Shown here: one piece after another, positions 24,150 to 35,562 of the stretch
How the letters are laid out: the number at the start of each line of letters is the position of its first letter
How positions within the stretch are numbered: position 1 is the stretch's first letter
NCBI GenBank assembly: GCA_026545765.1
Contig: CM048840.1
Coordinates: 19,038,765-19,102,764, forward strand
Source: Plantago major
Taxonomy: Eukaryota > Streptophyta > Magnoliopsida > Lamiales > Plantaginaceae
Direction: 5' to 3'
DNA: 64,000 bases
The notes under the pieces: model-generated
What the model was told of the DNA's origin: nothing
Seen by the model: only the letters and a program-made list of their open reading frames with translations
Databases searched by the model: none
Position numbers and translations under genes: made by a program

Positions 24150-24313
24150 AACTAATCTTACCCTATTATCCGCGACGTTAAGAATCGCACTATGATATCC
24201 TTCGGCACTTGAAATATTTGAGACGATTACCAACCATCCATAATATCCGTCGTAGCTTGCAGTTTTGTTGCGTGTGTTATTAACCGTCGCAAAAATCCCT
24301 ATTTGTCATAGTG
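24150..24313 (-). mobile_element. one end of a decayed CACTA-type element
   Basis: The terminus CACTATGACAAATAGGGA (rc, starting at 24313) is followed inward by ATTTTTGCGACGG and several CCGTCG/CGACGG-type motifs (24172, 24248, 24287). This is the usual makeup of a CACTA end with subterminal repeats. The opposite terminus was not found, so it is a truncated copy and a different family from the four elements at 30-45 kb. Confidence 0.5.
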
Positions 24314-24570
24314 AACTGGTGAAATCCTACAGCAAAATGTGACTTTGTACAACAACTTATAAGGTTCAGACCTAGTTGATTATTCATTAATTCATCTTCA
24401 AAGGTTGTTCACTGTACTGCCAATCTCTAAGTACCTTCGAAAATAAAATAGAAACAAGAACATAACTTGCCAATAGTACTTATGGAATTTGTCATTTGGG
24501 AACTATAAATGCATAGTACATTTCACAAATTTGTTCAACTTCCTTCATATATGATACATGTCCTGATCTA

Positions 24571-26075
24571 TTACGCCTCAATATCAGAAGCTTTATGTTC
24601 AATCTTCTTGTAGACAAACCTTTTAGCAACAAAAACAAAAACACAAAAATTAACACAACTCATTCCAGCCAAAAGCCAAAAAAAATCTTCAAGATTTGCC
24701 CTATTAAGATTATCACCAAGCCACTCATGCCCTGCCTTTGAGCTAATTCCCTGCACAAGATATATCAAACCACTGCTCAGAAAGCTCCCAACTCCAGTTA
24801 CACTTATGTACGCAGCTGCACCGATGCTTCTCATTTCGAAAGGCATTTGATCATAGAACAACTCTTGTAATCCGACCACCGTGAACATGTCAGATAACCC
24901 AATCAGCATGTATTGTGGAATCAGCCACCACGCGTGCATTGTGAGTGCCGATTTTGGCATGTCTAGTAGACCTTGTTCACGTGCTACGTGAATCCTTCTG
25001 GACTCGGTTAATGCTGCGACTAACATGGCCATGATTGACGTAACTAGGCCGGTTCCAATTCGTTGGAGGACTGTGATGCCGGAAGGATGGCCTAGTTAAG
25101 GTGGCAGAGAAGTTAGTTTCGACCAAAAAAATCTTACTTGACCAAGTTTACGACTTATTTATAGATCGTGTGTCTTACAATCATCAGTGATATGTACATT
25201 TATAATCACACCGTCTATCATAAACTAATCCATGTAAATGGTGGAGCCCACTTTACACCCTTGGCAACGGTGAGCCTCAGTGGCCAATCTCCATCCATTA
25301 AATTAATTCTATAAGTTAAAAGTCTTTAGTGGTTTCGATGTGGTATTACTGGTATTAGGTCATCGGGTGTTATAACAAGATATGATATTAAAGGTTATGC
25401 AACTACCAAAAAGTTTGAACTTGTACAATGATATATTTACATATACCTGTAATGTTTCGGGCTATGGGGACGAGGAGGCGTTCGTACATCAAGACCGAGG
25501 AGAGGATAGTGAGACCGGTGACTACTTGGAATGTGGCTGGTGGGACTTGGAAGTTATGTGTGATGGATCTGTTCATGGTGGTGGCTTGTTTGGTGAAGAA
25601 TGTGCTCTGTTGTGCCGTTACTGTTGCAAACATGAGGCAACTCAACCAAATGGGAATGAGTTGTAGGACTAGTTTCACTTCTTCTACTTGGTTCAAAGAG
25701 CATAGTCTCCATGGGTTCCTTATCTCACTTGATGCATCAATGTGGTCTATGATCATTGCCTTGTCTAGAAATCTGCAAAATCATCAAAAAGTGTCACAGT
25801 GATCTTCATTTAATAAATTTTCACTAGATCTATATATACACATTGAGTAAGAAGGGATTATGTTATAGATATCCATTTGACCATTTTATCTCATGTGCTA
25901 TGCAATTTTCAGAAATTCTACCTCATCTTCTCAAAAAATTAAACCGGTGATCTTGTTTTAAAATTCTTGAGGTTCCGTTGGTATTGGTATTAGTCTTGGT
26001 GAACTAGTTTGTAGTTATGAAAGTTGGAAATGTAGTAGATTGGTTAGCGTGGATATGATAAAGTTTTCCTTATAC

Positions 26076-26106
<31 letters not shown>

Positions 26107-29100
26107 TTTTTTTTAATACTTATCGATGTGATGTTAACTTGTATTTTTAAGGAGCATTTCTTAAACTTCTTGTAACTTTGTTCGATTATTAATAAAATTA
26201 TTTGACGTTTTAAAAAATATAAATTTATTATTATTTGTTCATTCCCTATTAATTCACCACAAAGTCTTGGAAGATACGTGTATTATTGAAAGACCTAAGA
26301 GACGGATTGATGTTTTTAAGTATATGTATAATGTTTTAAACAATATAAGTAATGTTTTATAAGTGACATTTTATATTATCTTTTATGTATATGTATATCA
26401 TCGATGTTCTTAGTAAAATCTCTAATATTTTTTATTAAAACTGTAATATTTATCTTCTTTTTTTTTAGTATCTCCATAAGACCGTCTCTTAAACGACTAC
26501 GAGTACAAGTGTAATGGACTAGCTAAGCATCCATAACTATATTCTATCAACTCAGAAGTCAGAAGTCGTAATCTCTATCCTACCTGGCCTATAATCCTAA
26601 ATGGACAGAACAATTGACAATCCACTACCAAGTGTAATGGACAAGCTGTTGTAGATAACAATCAATAACCCTATTCTAGTCATTTTAGGCCCAAGTAGTC
26701 TATGGATTGTCATTATAACTTCTAGTAGGATGTCTCGTGTATAAGATTATAAGATCGTTTTTTTATCAACCATATTTAACAGATAAATAGTAACTCGATT
26801 TTATGTGAGTTGAATAGTGATTTAATGGGGATTTTAGTTGTATGTGAAACAGAAAAACAGATGCAATAAAGAATATTGACTTAATATAGTTTTTATGTGT
26901 TTGTCAAACAGTTCATAATTCTTCTAGTATACCAAAGGTTGTTTGCCTGCCAGAAGTAACTGAGCTCAATTAAGAAAGGTCTGCCTGAGTCTTGTGGATG
27001 TAAAAAACACATTGGAGAGCCACTTCAAAAGGACTCGATAGTCTTTCGGTTGGATTAATGACATAAAGAAATACCAGTGAGAAATCAAAAAAAAAAAAAT
27101 CTTCCAGTATGAACATTTTAGTAATATACACCAACAAAGTGTTTGGCTTTTGCCATCAATTTGAAATTCAACTTAAATTGAAAAATGAATAGTAATTCAA
27201 CTGAAGTTGACTTTTTTTAAGTTTTGTGTTTAGTATTGAATGATTGTGATTTTGATAAGGTTAAATAGTAGTACTATATTTTAGTTTTCAAGTTCGACGT
27301 TTCGGAGTTGAATGATAGTAATTCAATAGACAAACAAAATGAAATTGTAAACCACAACTTTAGTTTAAAAATCACTCAAAATGGTTGCGAAACACTCCGC
27401 AAATCTCCACCTCACATATATTTTCTCCAGTATGATTTCAACTTTTTCACAGAGAGAATTATAGATCCTTTAAGCTTCTTCGCGCTTTATTGCCATCATA
27501 AGAAAGGCTCTACATTCACATTTTGGAGTTGTATGTATAAATGTGGTATGTGGAGTTTTAATTGATAGACTAAAATAGAGTTGGTTTCCAAAATTATTAC
27601 GTGACCACCATACACCACCTTCCAAAAGTTCATTCCTTTATATAGACAATTTTCCAATATCCGAGAAGACTAGAATCTAATTAGGCAAATTAGATATAGT
27701 CCCACAAGCAAAGAACAAAATATAATAATCACAATTTTCTCAATTTCAAACTTTAGATATCAATCTGCATCATTGAACTTCTCATCCAAACACCTTACAA
27801 TTTCCAAGTTGTTATGCTTCGACTATCAAGTAATTATTTACGCTCTATCTGAAAACTCATTAATTTCAGTTCAGTTCTATTTAGTTCAGTTCTTCTTAGT
27901 TGTTTTTTATACTACAATTCAGTTCAGTTTTGTTCAGACGAATAGAACAGAGCCTTACATTTATTTTGATGACAATTACCATCACTCCACTCAAAATCTA
28001 GTACTCTAACTTTCCCCACAAAATGTTTTGGTATAAGTTTTGTGTTGAAAATTAGTTTAAAACATGTGAATAGTGAAAAGAAAGTTGAATCAAAATAGAG
28101 GAATTTCCAGTTACTATATCAAATACATGTACACTTCAAATAAACATAAACGATACCTGAACAGGTTAGTACGAGCCAATTTGTGAACTATTAATATATC
28201 ACCCTCTGATACTTTCTCATCACACTCCTCTTCCAATAGAACCCCCCTCCCTTCCTTCTCAACCAACTTCCACTTCCTTGCAGCTGCAGCTACCACTTGT
28301 GCTACCCTCGTAAGCGGGCTCCCCAAGGGAGCCTCTTGACGGTACGTCCTACTCCCAGCTAGAAATAAAGCAAGCGCCCCTGCTACCACTGTAGATAGGA
28401 CACCGTAAGCTATACCCCACCCAATGTTGTCCTCCACGTAAATAACCACTAGTATTGCGGTGGTGGCACCAAATACGATCCCCGCATACCACCAATTGAA
28501 GAATGAGCTCTTTGCGACCTTCTCTTCTGGGATATTTTCGTCAAATTGGTCGGCTGCAAAAGTTTGTACGCATGGCTTGTGACCACCCTCGCCTACAGCA
28601 AGAACGTAAAGTGATAGGAAGAATATTGTGGGCCGGAGATGGTAAGGAACTGTAGTCACGGTTAATGTTAGCATAGCCAAGCCCTGCATAATTGAATCAA
28701 TAGAAAGATATAATAAATCAAGATTTTAGTCACACGCTTTTAGAAATCACTAGAGATAAAACAGCCCACCATTTAAATACATTTCATACTCTTAAAAATT
28801 ATGTATAAATCAAATGTTATAAATAAAATGATTGGGAGATATTCAGGGATCATGATTACTATTCAATTTAGCAACATAGAGTATACAGATTTTGTGTGCA
28901 AGAGTCATGAGATTAAATTGAACACGACACGATATATAAATGTATTTTTAGTGGACACTAAACACTTTTTATCCATGAGTGTATTTGTTACAAGCAAGCA
29001 ATTGACTGTATAAGTAGGTGCAAAATTTATGCATTTCCAAATAAAGTTCATAGAGCCAACAATGATGGTGATTTTAACAGAAATAATGTTTGTCCGGTAA

Positions 29101-30157
29101 ATAGTACTTCTACTTCATATTTTTAATTTTAAAATAGACGAATTAATTATTATTCTTCAAATGAAATCATTGGTATTTAGCAGTTTACATATTTAATGTC
29201 TTGTCGTCGAACGTTAATATTTATCAAAACGTATATTTACGCATGCCGGTATTTTGTAGTGTTATTATTTTGCAAGAAAAAGTAAAACATGAACTAGACG
29301 GAATCACCCAAAATTAGTTGGTTATTATCCTTAAAAATGGCACTCTACTTTACTACATATCTACTTTTTAAACTTTTAATATTCTCATCCAATAGTTAAA
29401 ATTTAAAATGCTTCAATTTCTTTGAGTTGATCTCTCTAGTCAGTGTATGATACTTAATGAAACACGCATTACCTATTAATAGTAGTTTGAAAATTGTAAA
29501 GGTGTCAAAATGTGCCAAGTGATAAAGTTGAAGTTCCAACTTTTTTCTTAAGTGCGAATTTTAATTAATAAAATTTACTCAACTTCCCCTTTTCCCAGAA
29601 AACGTACATAGTTGCTTTGAAAAATATTATAAAATATTACATAAATAAAATATGCAAGAGTCCATAAATTATTTTTTCCTTTGTTAGAAAATGTCAATAG
29701 AGATGAGGATACAATAAATCCATGTGAAATTAAAGTAGGCTGCATACGTAGTAATCAAGTCAAGGACAAAGATGAACATTTCTTACAACAAGATAGATGA
29801 TGCTGGAAATGAGGATCATCTTGTACCGTCCAATGTATGAATCAGCCAGAAATCCGCCCACCACCGGAAAGACCGACGAGACCCCTTGCCACATGTTCAC
29901 ATTCCTAGCAGCCATTGCCGTTGGCTGGCCGAGCACCTTGGTCAGATACGTAAACAAGTTCCCTCCAACCCCATAGTATGAAAATCGCTCTGCCACCTCC
30001 ACGACTACCATAATTGCAAAAACATAAACTCATTATCCAACAAGAAATTAAAATCGCCAAACATAACATAAAAGAGGAAATTCGTCGTACAGATGATGAA
30101 AATAGCTGATCTCCAACCCCCGGTTGAAGGATTCTTGACTATGGAAGTGTCCTTCAT
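24571..30157 (-). CDS. NRT1/PTR family (NPF) transporter, NPF5-like, five exons
   Basis: Exons 30157-30091, 30004-29787, 28683-28157, 25772-25447 and 25091-24571 splice in phase into 552 residues. The N terminus MKDTSIVKNPSTGGWRSAIF is short but matches the STGGWRSAxFII...VEVAERF start of NPF5-type proteins. The first helix carries the ExxER proton-coupling motif (EVAER). Further family blocks are GGFLADSYIGRY, VGEGGHKPCVQTFAADQFDE, FFNWWYAGIVFG, DHIDASSEIRNPWRLC, VEEVKLVLQLIPIW, WWLIPQYMLIGLSDMFTVVG and QELFYDQMP. NPFs are 12-helix proton-coupled carriers of nitrate, peptides, hormones or metabolites, in the plasma membrane or tonoplast; the substrate cannot be told here. Intron 3 (2.4 kb) holds a MITE and a TTTA repeat. 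All junctions have GT-AG. Exon 4 ends in G and joins GC at exon 5 to make a glycine codon. Confidence 0.92.
26076..26114. repeat. (TTTA)n microsatellite
   Basis: About eight tandem TTTA units followed by a T run, inside intron 3 of the NPF gene. Confidence 0.9.
27841..27954. mobile_element. PIF/Harbinger-like MITE in NPF intron 3 (114 bp)
   Basis: The right end AGAACAGAGCC and a degraded left end CGCTCTATCTGAAAACTC bracket a CAGTTCAGTT-rich interior. TTA flanks both sides (27838-27840, 27955-27957). It is homologous to the better preserved copy at 47586-47692. Confidence 0.7.
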
Positions 30158-30286
30158 AGTATTGCTGTAAAAGTATTGTTTAGTATAGAGTGACTATTGA
30201 AAATATGGAATTCTCTTTTTATGGGGATTCTGGTCCCCTTTGTGAGTATGTAATGAATTTGAGAACCTAGGAGCCTCAAGGAGCAG

Positions 30287-30294
30287 TTTATATA
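30287..30294 (-). promoter_or_regulatory. putative TATA box of the NPF gene
   Basis: TATATAAA on the minus strand, 130 bp upstream of the NPF start codon, the right distance for a short 5' UTR. The nearest CACTA terminus (30700) is about 0.4 kb further upstream. Assignment is by position and motif only. Confidence 0.5.
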
Positions 30295-30718
30295 TTAGTG
30301 AGGAAGCATTGGTGTAATAATTTGATTGTAGGTGAATGTCTAATCGTGTGAGATCTCACTGATGTAACAACAATATGGCAAAAATTTAGTGGAGAAATAG
30401 AGTTAAATACATTGGTCAAGTGTCTTGTCTATGTTGCTATATCATATTTTAATACATATTTGGTTGAAAATTTTAAGCAATTGCAATTATCATACTCACT
30501 TTGGAGTCAAAAAGATAACATCTTGGGGAGGTTGACTTTTAGAAATTTTAGTTTATTTCATGTTTTTGTGTTTGTGGGGATTATTATCTTTCATTTATAC
30601 CAATTCATCACCATCTTTAATTGTGTAATTGAGTACATAATTTAAGTTAAATTGAACCGATTTATAATATATATTTAAACTAGACTTTAATTACAAAAAC
30701 ACTACAAAAAAAAACCAG

Positions 30719-30920
30719 TTTTAGCGACGGAATTATCCGTCGCTAAAGCTGTGCCGATCCGTCGCTAAATCCTTAGCGACGTATTTAGCGACGGATAACC
30801 CCCCGTCTCCAAACCCATCGTCACTATTTTTTTTGGCGATGAATAAGTATTCCGTCGCTAAATAACGACGAACTGGCGACGGATTAATCCGTTGACCAGT
30901 CCGTCCGAATTGGCGACGGA
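30719..30920. repeat. left subterminal repeats of element A
   Basis: Many direct and inverted copies of TAGCGACGGA / TCCGTCGCTA. In En/Spm such arrays bind the TnpA protein. Copies are mostly complete here. Confidence 0.85.
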
Positions 30921-30949
30921 TAAGTAACACTACAAAAAAAAAAAAAAAG

Positions 30950-31310
30950 GTTTAGGGACGGATTTATCCGTCCCTAACCCATAGCCGATTCGTCCCTAAT
31001 CCTTTAGGGACGGATTAGGGACGGATAGGGACGCCCGTCCTTAAAACGGGCGTCTCTAACCGTTTATCCGTCCCTAATGGTCAAACACCATTAGAGACGG
31101 ATAATATCCATTAGAGACGGATAATATCCGTCTCTAATGGCTGTGAACCTTAGGGACGGATAAATCCGTCCCTAACCGTAGATTATCCGTCTCTAATGGT
31201 TGTGAACCTTAAGGACGGATAAATCCGTCTCTAAGCTTAGGGACGGATAAATCCGTCCCTAATCAACGGGATGGTTTAGGGACGGATAATATCCGTCCCT
31301 AAACTGGTTT
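30950..31310. repeat. left subterminal repeats of element B
   Basis: A dense array of TTAGGGACGGATAA and its complement, with variants TTAGAGACGGAT and TTAAGGACGGAT. Much of it can pair as hairpins. The matching right array is at 34955-35215. Confidence 0.88.
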
Positions 31311-31489
31311 TTTTTTAATTTTTTTTATTTTTATGTTTTTTACATTTCACCTGTTTTACAATGTAGTCGTAGATAATATACCCGAAAGTGATAAAATTGC
31401 ACTAATTAAAATAGAGATTCGATAAAATATCCGAACAAGATGAATAGTGTGAAAAGTATGTATCTAGAACAACGTAAGTACATGAGCAT

Positions 31490-33459
31490 CTAAGAACCGG
31501 GAGGAGGCGGTGGTTGTTGGTTCGGAGCGAACATCTGTTGTGCCATCTCATCCATCCGACGAGTGATATGAGCTTGCTGCTCTAGAAGTTGATCGATCGT
31601 TTGCTTGAGAGGATTCATCAGCTCATTCACCTGCTCTTGAGTGTAGAAATTTTCACGTGATGAGGATGCCTGCTGCGACACGGAGAAGCTACCACCGGGT
31701 GTCAATGAAGGGCCCAAACTGCCGAGCCCATACACTCGACCCTTAGCGTCCATCGGATTAACTTGGAAGAATATTTGGTCCTGCTCTCGAATTGTGAGCT
31801 CATGACCATCGATCATCCTCTCCTCCATAATCCGCTCCACCTCGGCGCAATAGTGTAGTGCATACGAAATGAGATACGCTTTAGGAAGATACGCCGATAT
31901 ATAATATACACAAATACAAATGTGAACCTTAACAAAGAAACATACCCCAATTTGCTCGCCCTAGGATCACCCATGCCATTCTTCATTTTGCCTTCTTGAA
32001 GTGGTGAAGAGCGATAGTGGGCTCCCGATGGAGTCAAGAACATGCAAACAAGTAGAAAGTTGTTAGAAATGAAAGCAAAAACATAAGTACAAATCATATT
32101 GCAAGTCGAAATAACATATATACTAATGACATCCGGCGGTCTGTAATAACAAATGCGACCCATAATGATGCACGGAGGTGTTCAGACCATCTCGCCTCCA
32201 ACCGGCTCATTCGTTCTTCGCCGTGTCCATGACAAATGGATCTCTCCAGTACTCCTGCCAAAGTGCCCACTCAACATCCCCCATCCACTGCAGCTTTACC
32301 CCAGAGGCTTTCATGTTGCAAACCATCCTCTTATAACACTCGATCCAACAGCCTCAAAACAAAGCCACATTGGGGAATGAGGGCATTGGGAATGAAGTAG
32401 TACTTCTACAACATTTCCATAAGAAGTAGCAAGCCCAAATAGATTAATGAAAGCTGGAATTTAAAGATAAACACAAGTACAGTGGCTAACATACCATGAA
32501 ATCAGCACAACAAGTTCAGTAATTGTGACTAACATATCACCCAAGCACAAGGCTAACATACCACTCAATCAAGACAACAAGTTCAAGAATGGTGACTAAC
32601 ATATCACCCAAGTACAATACTAACATACCACTCAATCAACACAAAGTGAAAGAACAAAGGACTAACATATCACTCAATTACAAAGGCTAACATACCACTC
32701 AAATTGTCCTGAAATGTACTACCACAATGGTGACTAACATCTCACCCAAGTACAGTGGCTAACGTACCACGAAATCAGCACACCAAGTTCAGTAATGGTG
32801 ACTAACATATCACCCAAGTACAGGCTAACGTACTACCTAAATCAAGACAACAAGTTCAAGAATGGTGACTAACATATCACCCAAGTACAGTGGCTAACAT
32901 ACCACGAAATCAGCACAACAAGTTCAGTAATGGTGACTAACATATCACCCAAGTACAGTGGCTAACATACCACTCAATCAGCACAACAAGTCAAAGAACA
33001 GGGATAAAGCTTTGTAACATTTAAGCTTACCCGCATCTCATCAAAATAATGATGTTTCATCCTCTCCGGGAGCGTAGACCACTTCTCCTCCTTCACCCTT
33101 CTCCCTCCAAGTCTTATAATCTTACCTAGATTTTGAGGCACCGGGCCAAAGATCGTTATAAATGAGATAGACATGAAACAAACATTATTAGTATATTCAT
33201 GTAACATTTAGTAATTATCTGAAGTTATGTTCTACAAATGCATAATACTTACTTCTTCCCGTTCGGGAACAAAACCGGCTTCCCATTCCAACTAGCACCG
33301 GGTGTCAGAACGATGTAGGGACACCCGTCGGAGGATAAGTCAGCAAACATGGGTGACGTCCCCACGCTCGAGCCAGTGGGAGTCTCAGGAACCTGTGACT
33401 GTGAACTCCCGCCAATGTCATAGCCCCCCGAAGGGCTACCCGCATCAGGACCACCACTA
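31490..33459 (-). pseudogene. TnpA-like (Transposase_24) gene of element B, degraded
   Basis: Exon-like pieces on the minus strand: 33459 to about 33257 (GGYDIGGSS..., CPYIVLTPGASWNGKPVLFP), about 33150-33031 (WSTLPERMKHHYFDEMRV), about 32418-32150 (YYFIPNALIPQ, then frameshifted), about 32030-31945 and 31840-31490 (MIDGHELTIREQDQIFFQVN, then GRVYGLGSLG, ending PPPPPGS). The GRxYGLGSLG block and the layout match the Ptta/En/Spm plant transposase family, equivalent to TnpA, which binds element ends. The third piece has frameshifts, so the whole protein is not made from this copy. A minisatellite lies in the second intron. Confidence 0.75.
32482..32973 (-). repeat. intronic minisatellite of the TnpA-like gene (element B)
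   Basis: About 13 units, alternating GTGGTATGTTAGCCAC and GGTGATATGTTAGTCACC (given in gene sense, minus strand), spaced 30-45 bp apart with conserved spacers. The same motif pair occurs in the equivalent intron of elements A and D. Confidence 0.85.
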
Positions 33460-33465
33460 GTACCA

Positions 33466-34077
33466 CTAATGGCCGGTGGACAGTTGTACGGTGTTATTGA
33501 AGCTCACTTCAGATTGGCCACCATCGGCCTTACAACTCATTAGCCGAGACAACAAAGACAACTCAGTGTGCTTCTGACACCCCGGCCAAATTGGCTTCTT
33601 TGAAGATTCCAACAAGTCAAAGAACACCTGATCCTCGGAATTCGGTGGCTCCTCCACATCCCAATCGGTGTCCATGAACTCTGGACCCGCAACATCATAC
33701 ACCATTTGCTCAATCCTCTCATGATCAGGATTAGCATCAGATGTAGACGTATTTTGAGTACTACCCAAAACCTTTTGCTTCCTTCTTTTACGCTTAGGAA
33801 TACTCCCATAGTCCATGAACGGTATTGATTCCTCACCATGATAACACCATACCTCATACTCAGCTACGAACCCCTTACGTTTCAAGTGCTCGACTACCGT
33901 TCTAGGAGGCAAAAATTGTCTATTCCTACATTTGTTCGCATTGCAAGGGCACTTCATCATCCCCCGACTCAAACAAGTAGTCTGTGTAAGTGCAAAAGCA
34001 ATGAAGGCTTCAACCCCTTCCACAAAACTAGATTCAATTCTGCCATTAACAGTGCGACGGTACATCCATGAACGATC
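33466..34077 (-). pseudogene. TnpD-type transposase N-terminus (Transpos_assoc plus start of TNP2), element B
   Basis: Reads RSWMYRRTVNGRIESSF, then a Cys-rich block (MKCPCNANKCRNRQF) and VVEHLKRKGFVAEYEVWCYH, which is the transposase-associated domain of En/Spm TnpD proteins. FFDLLESSKKPIWPGCQKHT and LSLLSRLMSCKAD follow, the first residues of the TNP2 domain. The frame ends at 33466 immediately beside the TnpA-like exon, out of frame with it, so a deletion removed the catalytic core and the C terminus. The ATG expected before DRSWMY is not present. Confidence 0.8.
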
Positions 34078-34121
34078 GGGATTTATAATTCAACAATTAA
34101 CCTGCGTCTCAATTTATTAGA

Positions 34122-34357
34122 TTTATAACATTTATACCATTACGTATTTAGTTTCATTACAATTACATTTTTAATTATGATACGTTAACAATTGGTAATG
34201 AATTACATGCATTTTACGATTACAATTCAATCCCACTGGTAGTTATAACATTTATACCATTACGTATTTAGTTTCATTACAATTACAATTACATTTTTAA
34301 TTATGATACGGTAACAATTGGTAATGAATTACATGCATTTTACGATTACAATTCAAT
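34122..34357. repeat. tandem duplication of about 120 bp in element B
   Basis: The stretch beginning TTATAACATTTATACCATTA occurs at 34123 and again at 34243, and both copies run to ACGATTACAATTCAAT. It lies upstream of the TnpD fragment, in its 5' intron or leader. The second copy has a 6-bp internal repeat. Confidence 0.9.
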
Positions 34358-34954
34358 TTTCTAGTAGTTAAACTTCCATATATCTATTAACATTACAAAT
34401 TGTAGATGAAAATATTATCGATTGTTTTTATGTTAATACTCCAAAATTATATTAAAATCACCAAAATCACCAAATTGTCTCCAAACACACAATTAAATCT
34501 TCATAATCCTAGTACGTATACGAGAATAGCTAAGTAAATACCCTACACACTTACAATCATAGTAACATCATACTAGCAATCCAATTTCACAATAAATATA
34601 TCAATTGCACATCTCAAAGCTAACCCAATACATAATATAAGCTAAATTATCTACTACATACTTTCTATAAACATACAATTGATCAAACTAGTCGAAATTC
34701 ATAAAATTCCCAATATTTAAAAAGTAAGGGTTTTAGCCAAAATACCTTCAATTTCGGGAAAATAGCGGATGAAAGTTGAAATTGATGCATAATCCAAGCT
34801 CCTTGTCCGACGAGCTTCGAAACGAGACCAAGATTGGCCGGAATCGTCGAGATTTGGCCGGAAAATGCTTGGGACGAATTGGGGGAAAGAAAGGAAGAAA
34901 GAATGGAAGGAAATGGAAATTGGTTTTGCTTCCCGTGTTCTGTTAACAACACTG

Positions 34955-35355
34955 AGTTTTAGGGACGGATAGATATTCGTCCCTAAGCCGTCTCTACCAT
35001 TAGGGACGGATATCTATCTGTCCCTAAAAATGTTTTTTTTTTCCGGGTCAACAATTTTAGGGACGGATAAAAAATCCGTCCCGAAAACAGGGACGGATTA
35101 TATAATCCGTCCCTAATTAAGGACGGATTAGGGACGGCTTAGGGACGGATAGGCCTATCCGTCCCTAAAAGAGCCGATTCGTCCCTAAATTAGGGACGGA
35201 TAATATCCGTCCCTAAATCCGAACTTTCTTGTAGTGTAATCCGTCGCTAATTAGCGACGAAATTTAGCGACGGATTGTTTCCGTCGCTAAATTCAATGGG
35301 CTAATTCGCCCTTAGTTCGTGAATTTAGCGACGGATTTTTTTTCTGTCGCTAAAT
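34955..35355. repeat. right subterminal repeats of B (to 35215), then interrupted repeats of A
   Basis: TTAGGGACGGAT-type units up to the B terminus at 35236, switching abruptly to TTAGCGACGG-type units of A at 35240-35355. The switch supports the nesting. Confidence 0.85.
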
Positions 35356-35562
35356 TCACTGTTTAAATTATTTTTTTTTATATTTCTGTTTCACATTTCA
35401 CTTGTGTTTTCACATAATATAATCATAGATAATATACTCGAAACAATTAAATTGCATTAATATATCCGAAACAATATAAATTATCTATAAATTATCCGAA
35501 ACAAGAAGAAGGTGAAATAGTGTCAAACTATCCATAACAAGTCCATAATAAGTCTGATGTAA

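Larger units (their letters stand above)
30928..35236 (-). mobile_element. CACTA element B, 4.3 kb, nested in A
   Basis: Starts CACTACAAAAAAAA (30928), ends with rc CACTACAAGAAAGTTCGG (35236), and is flanked by TAA on both sides (30925-30927, 35237-35239). Removing it rejoins the TAGCGACGG-type subterminal sequence of A. Its own subterminal repeats read TTAGGGACGGAT, with GGG where A has GCG, so it belongs to a different family. It carries an N-terminal TnpD fragment and a degraded TnpA-like gene on the minus strand. Confidence 0.93.

Noticed and set aside
25382..25802. Plus-strand open frames of 94 and 124 codons
   Set aside because: Shadows of NPF exon 4 on the opposite strand.
30733..30930. 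65-codon minus-strand frame at the A/B junction
   Set aside because: A translation of subterminal repeats with no coding meaning.
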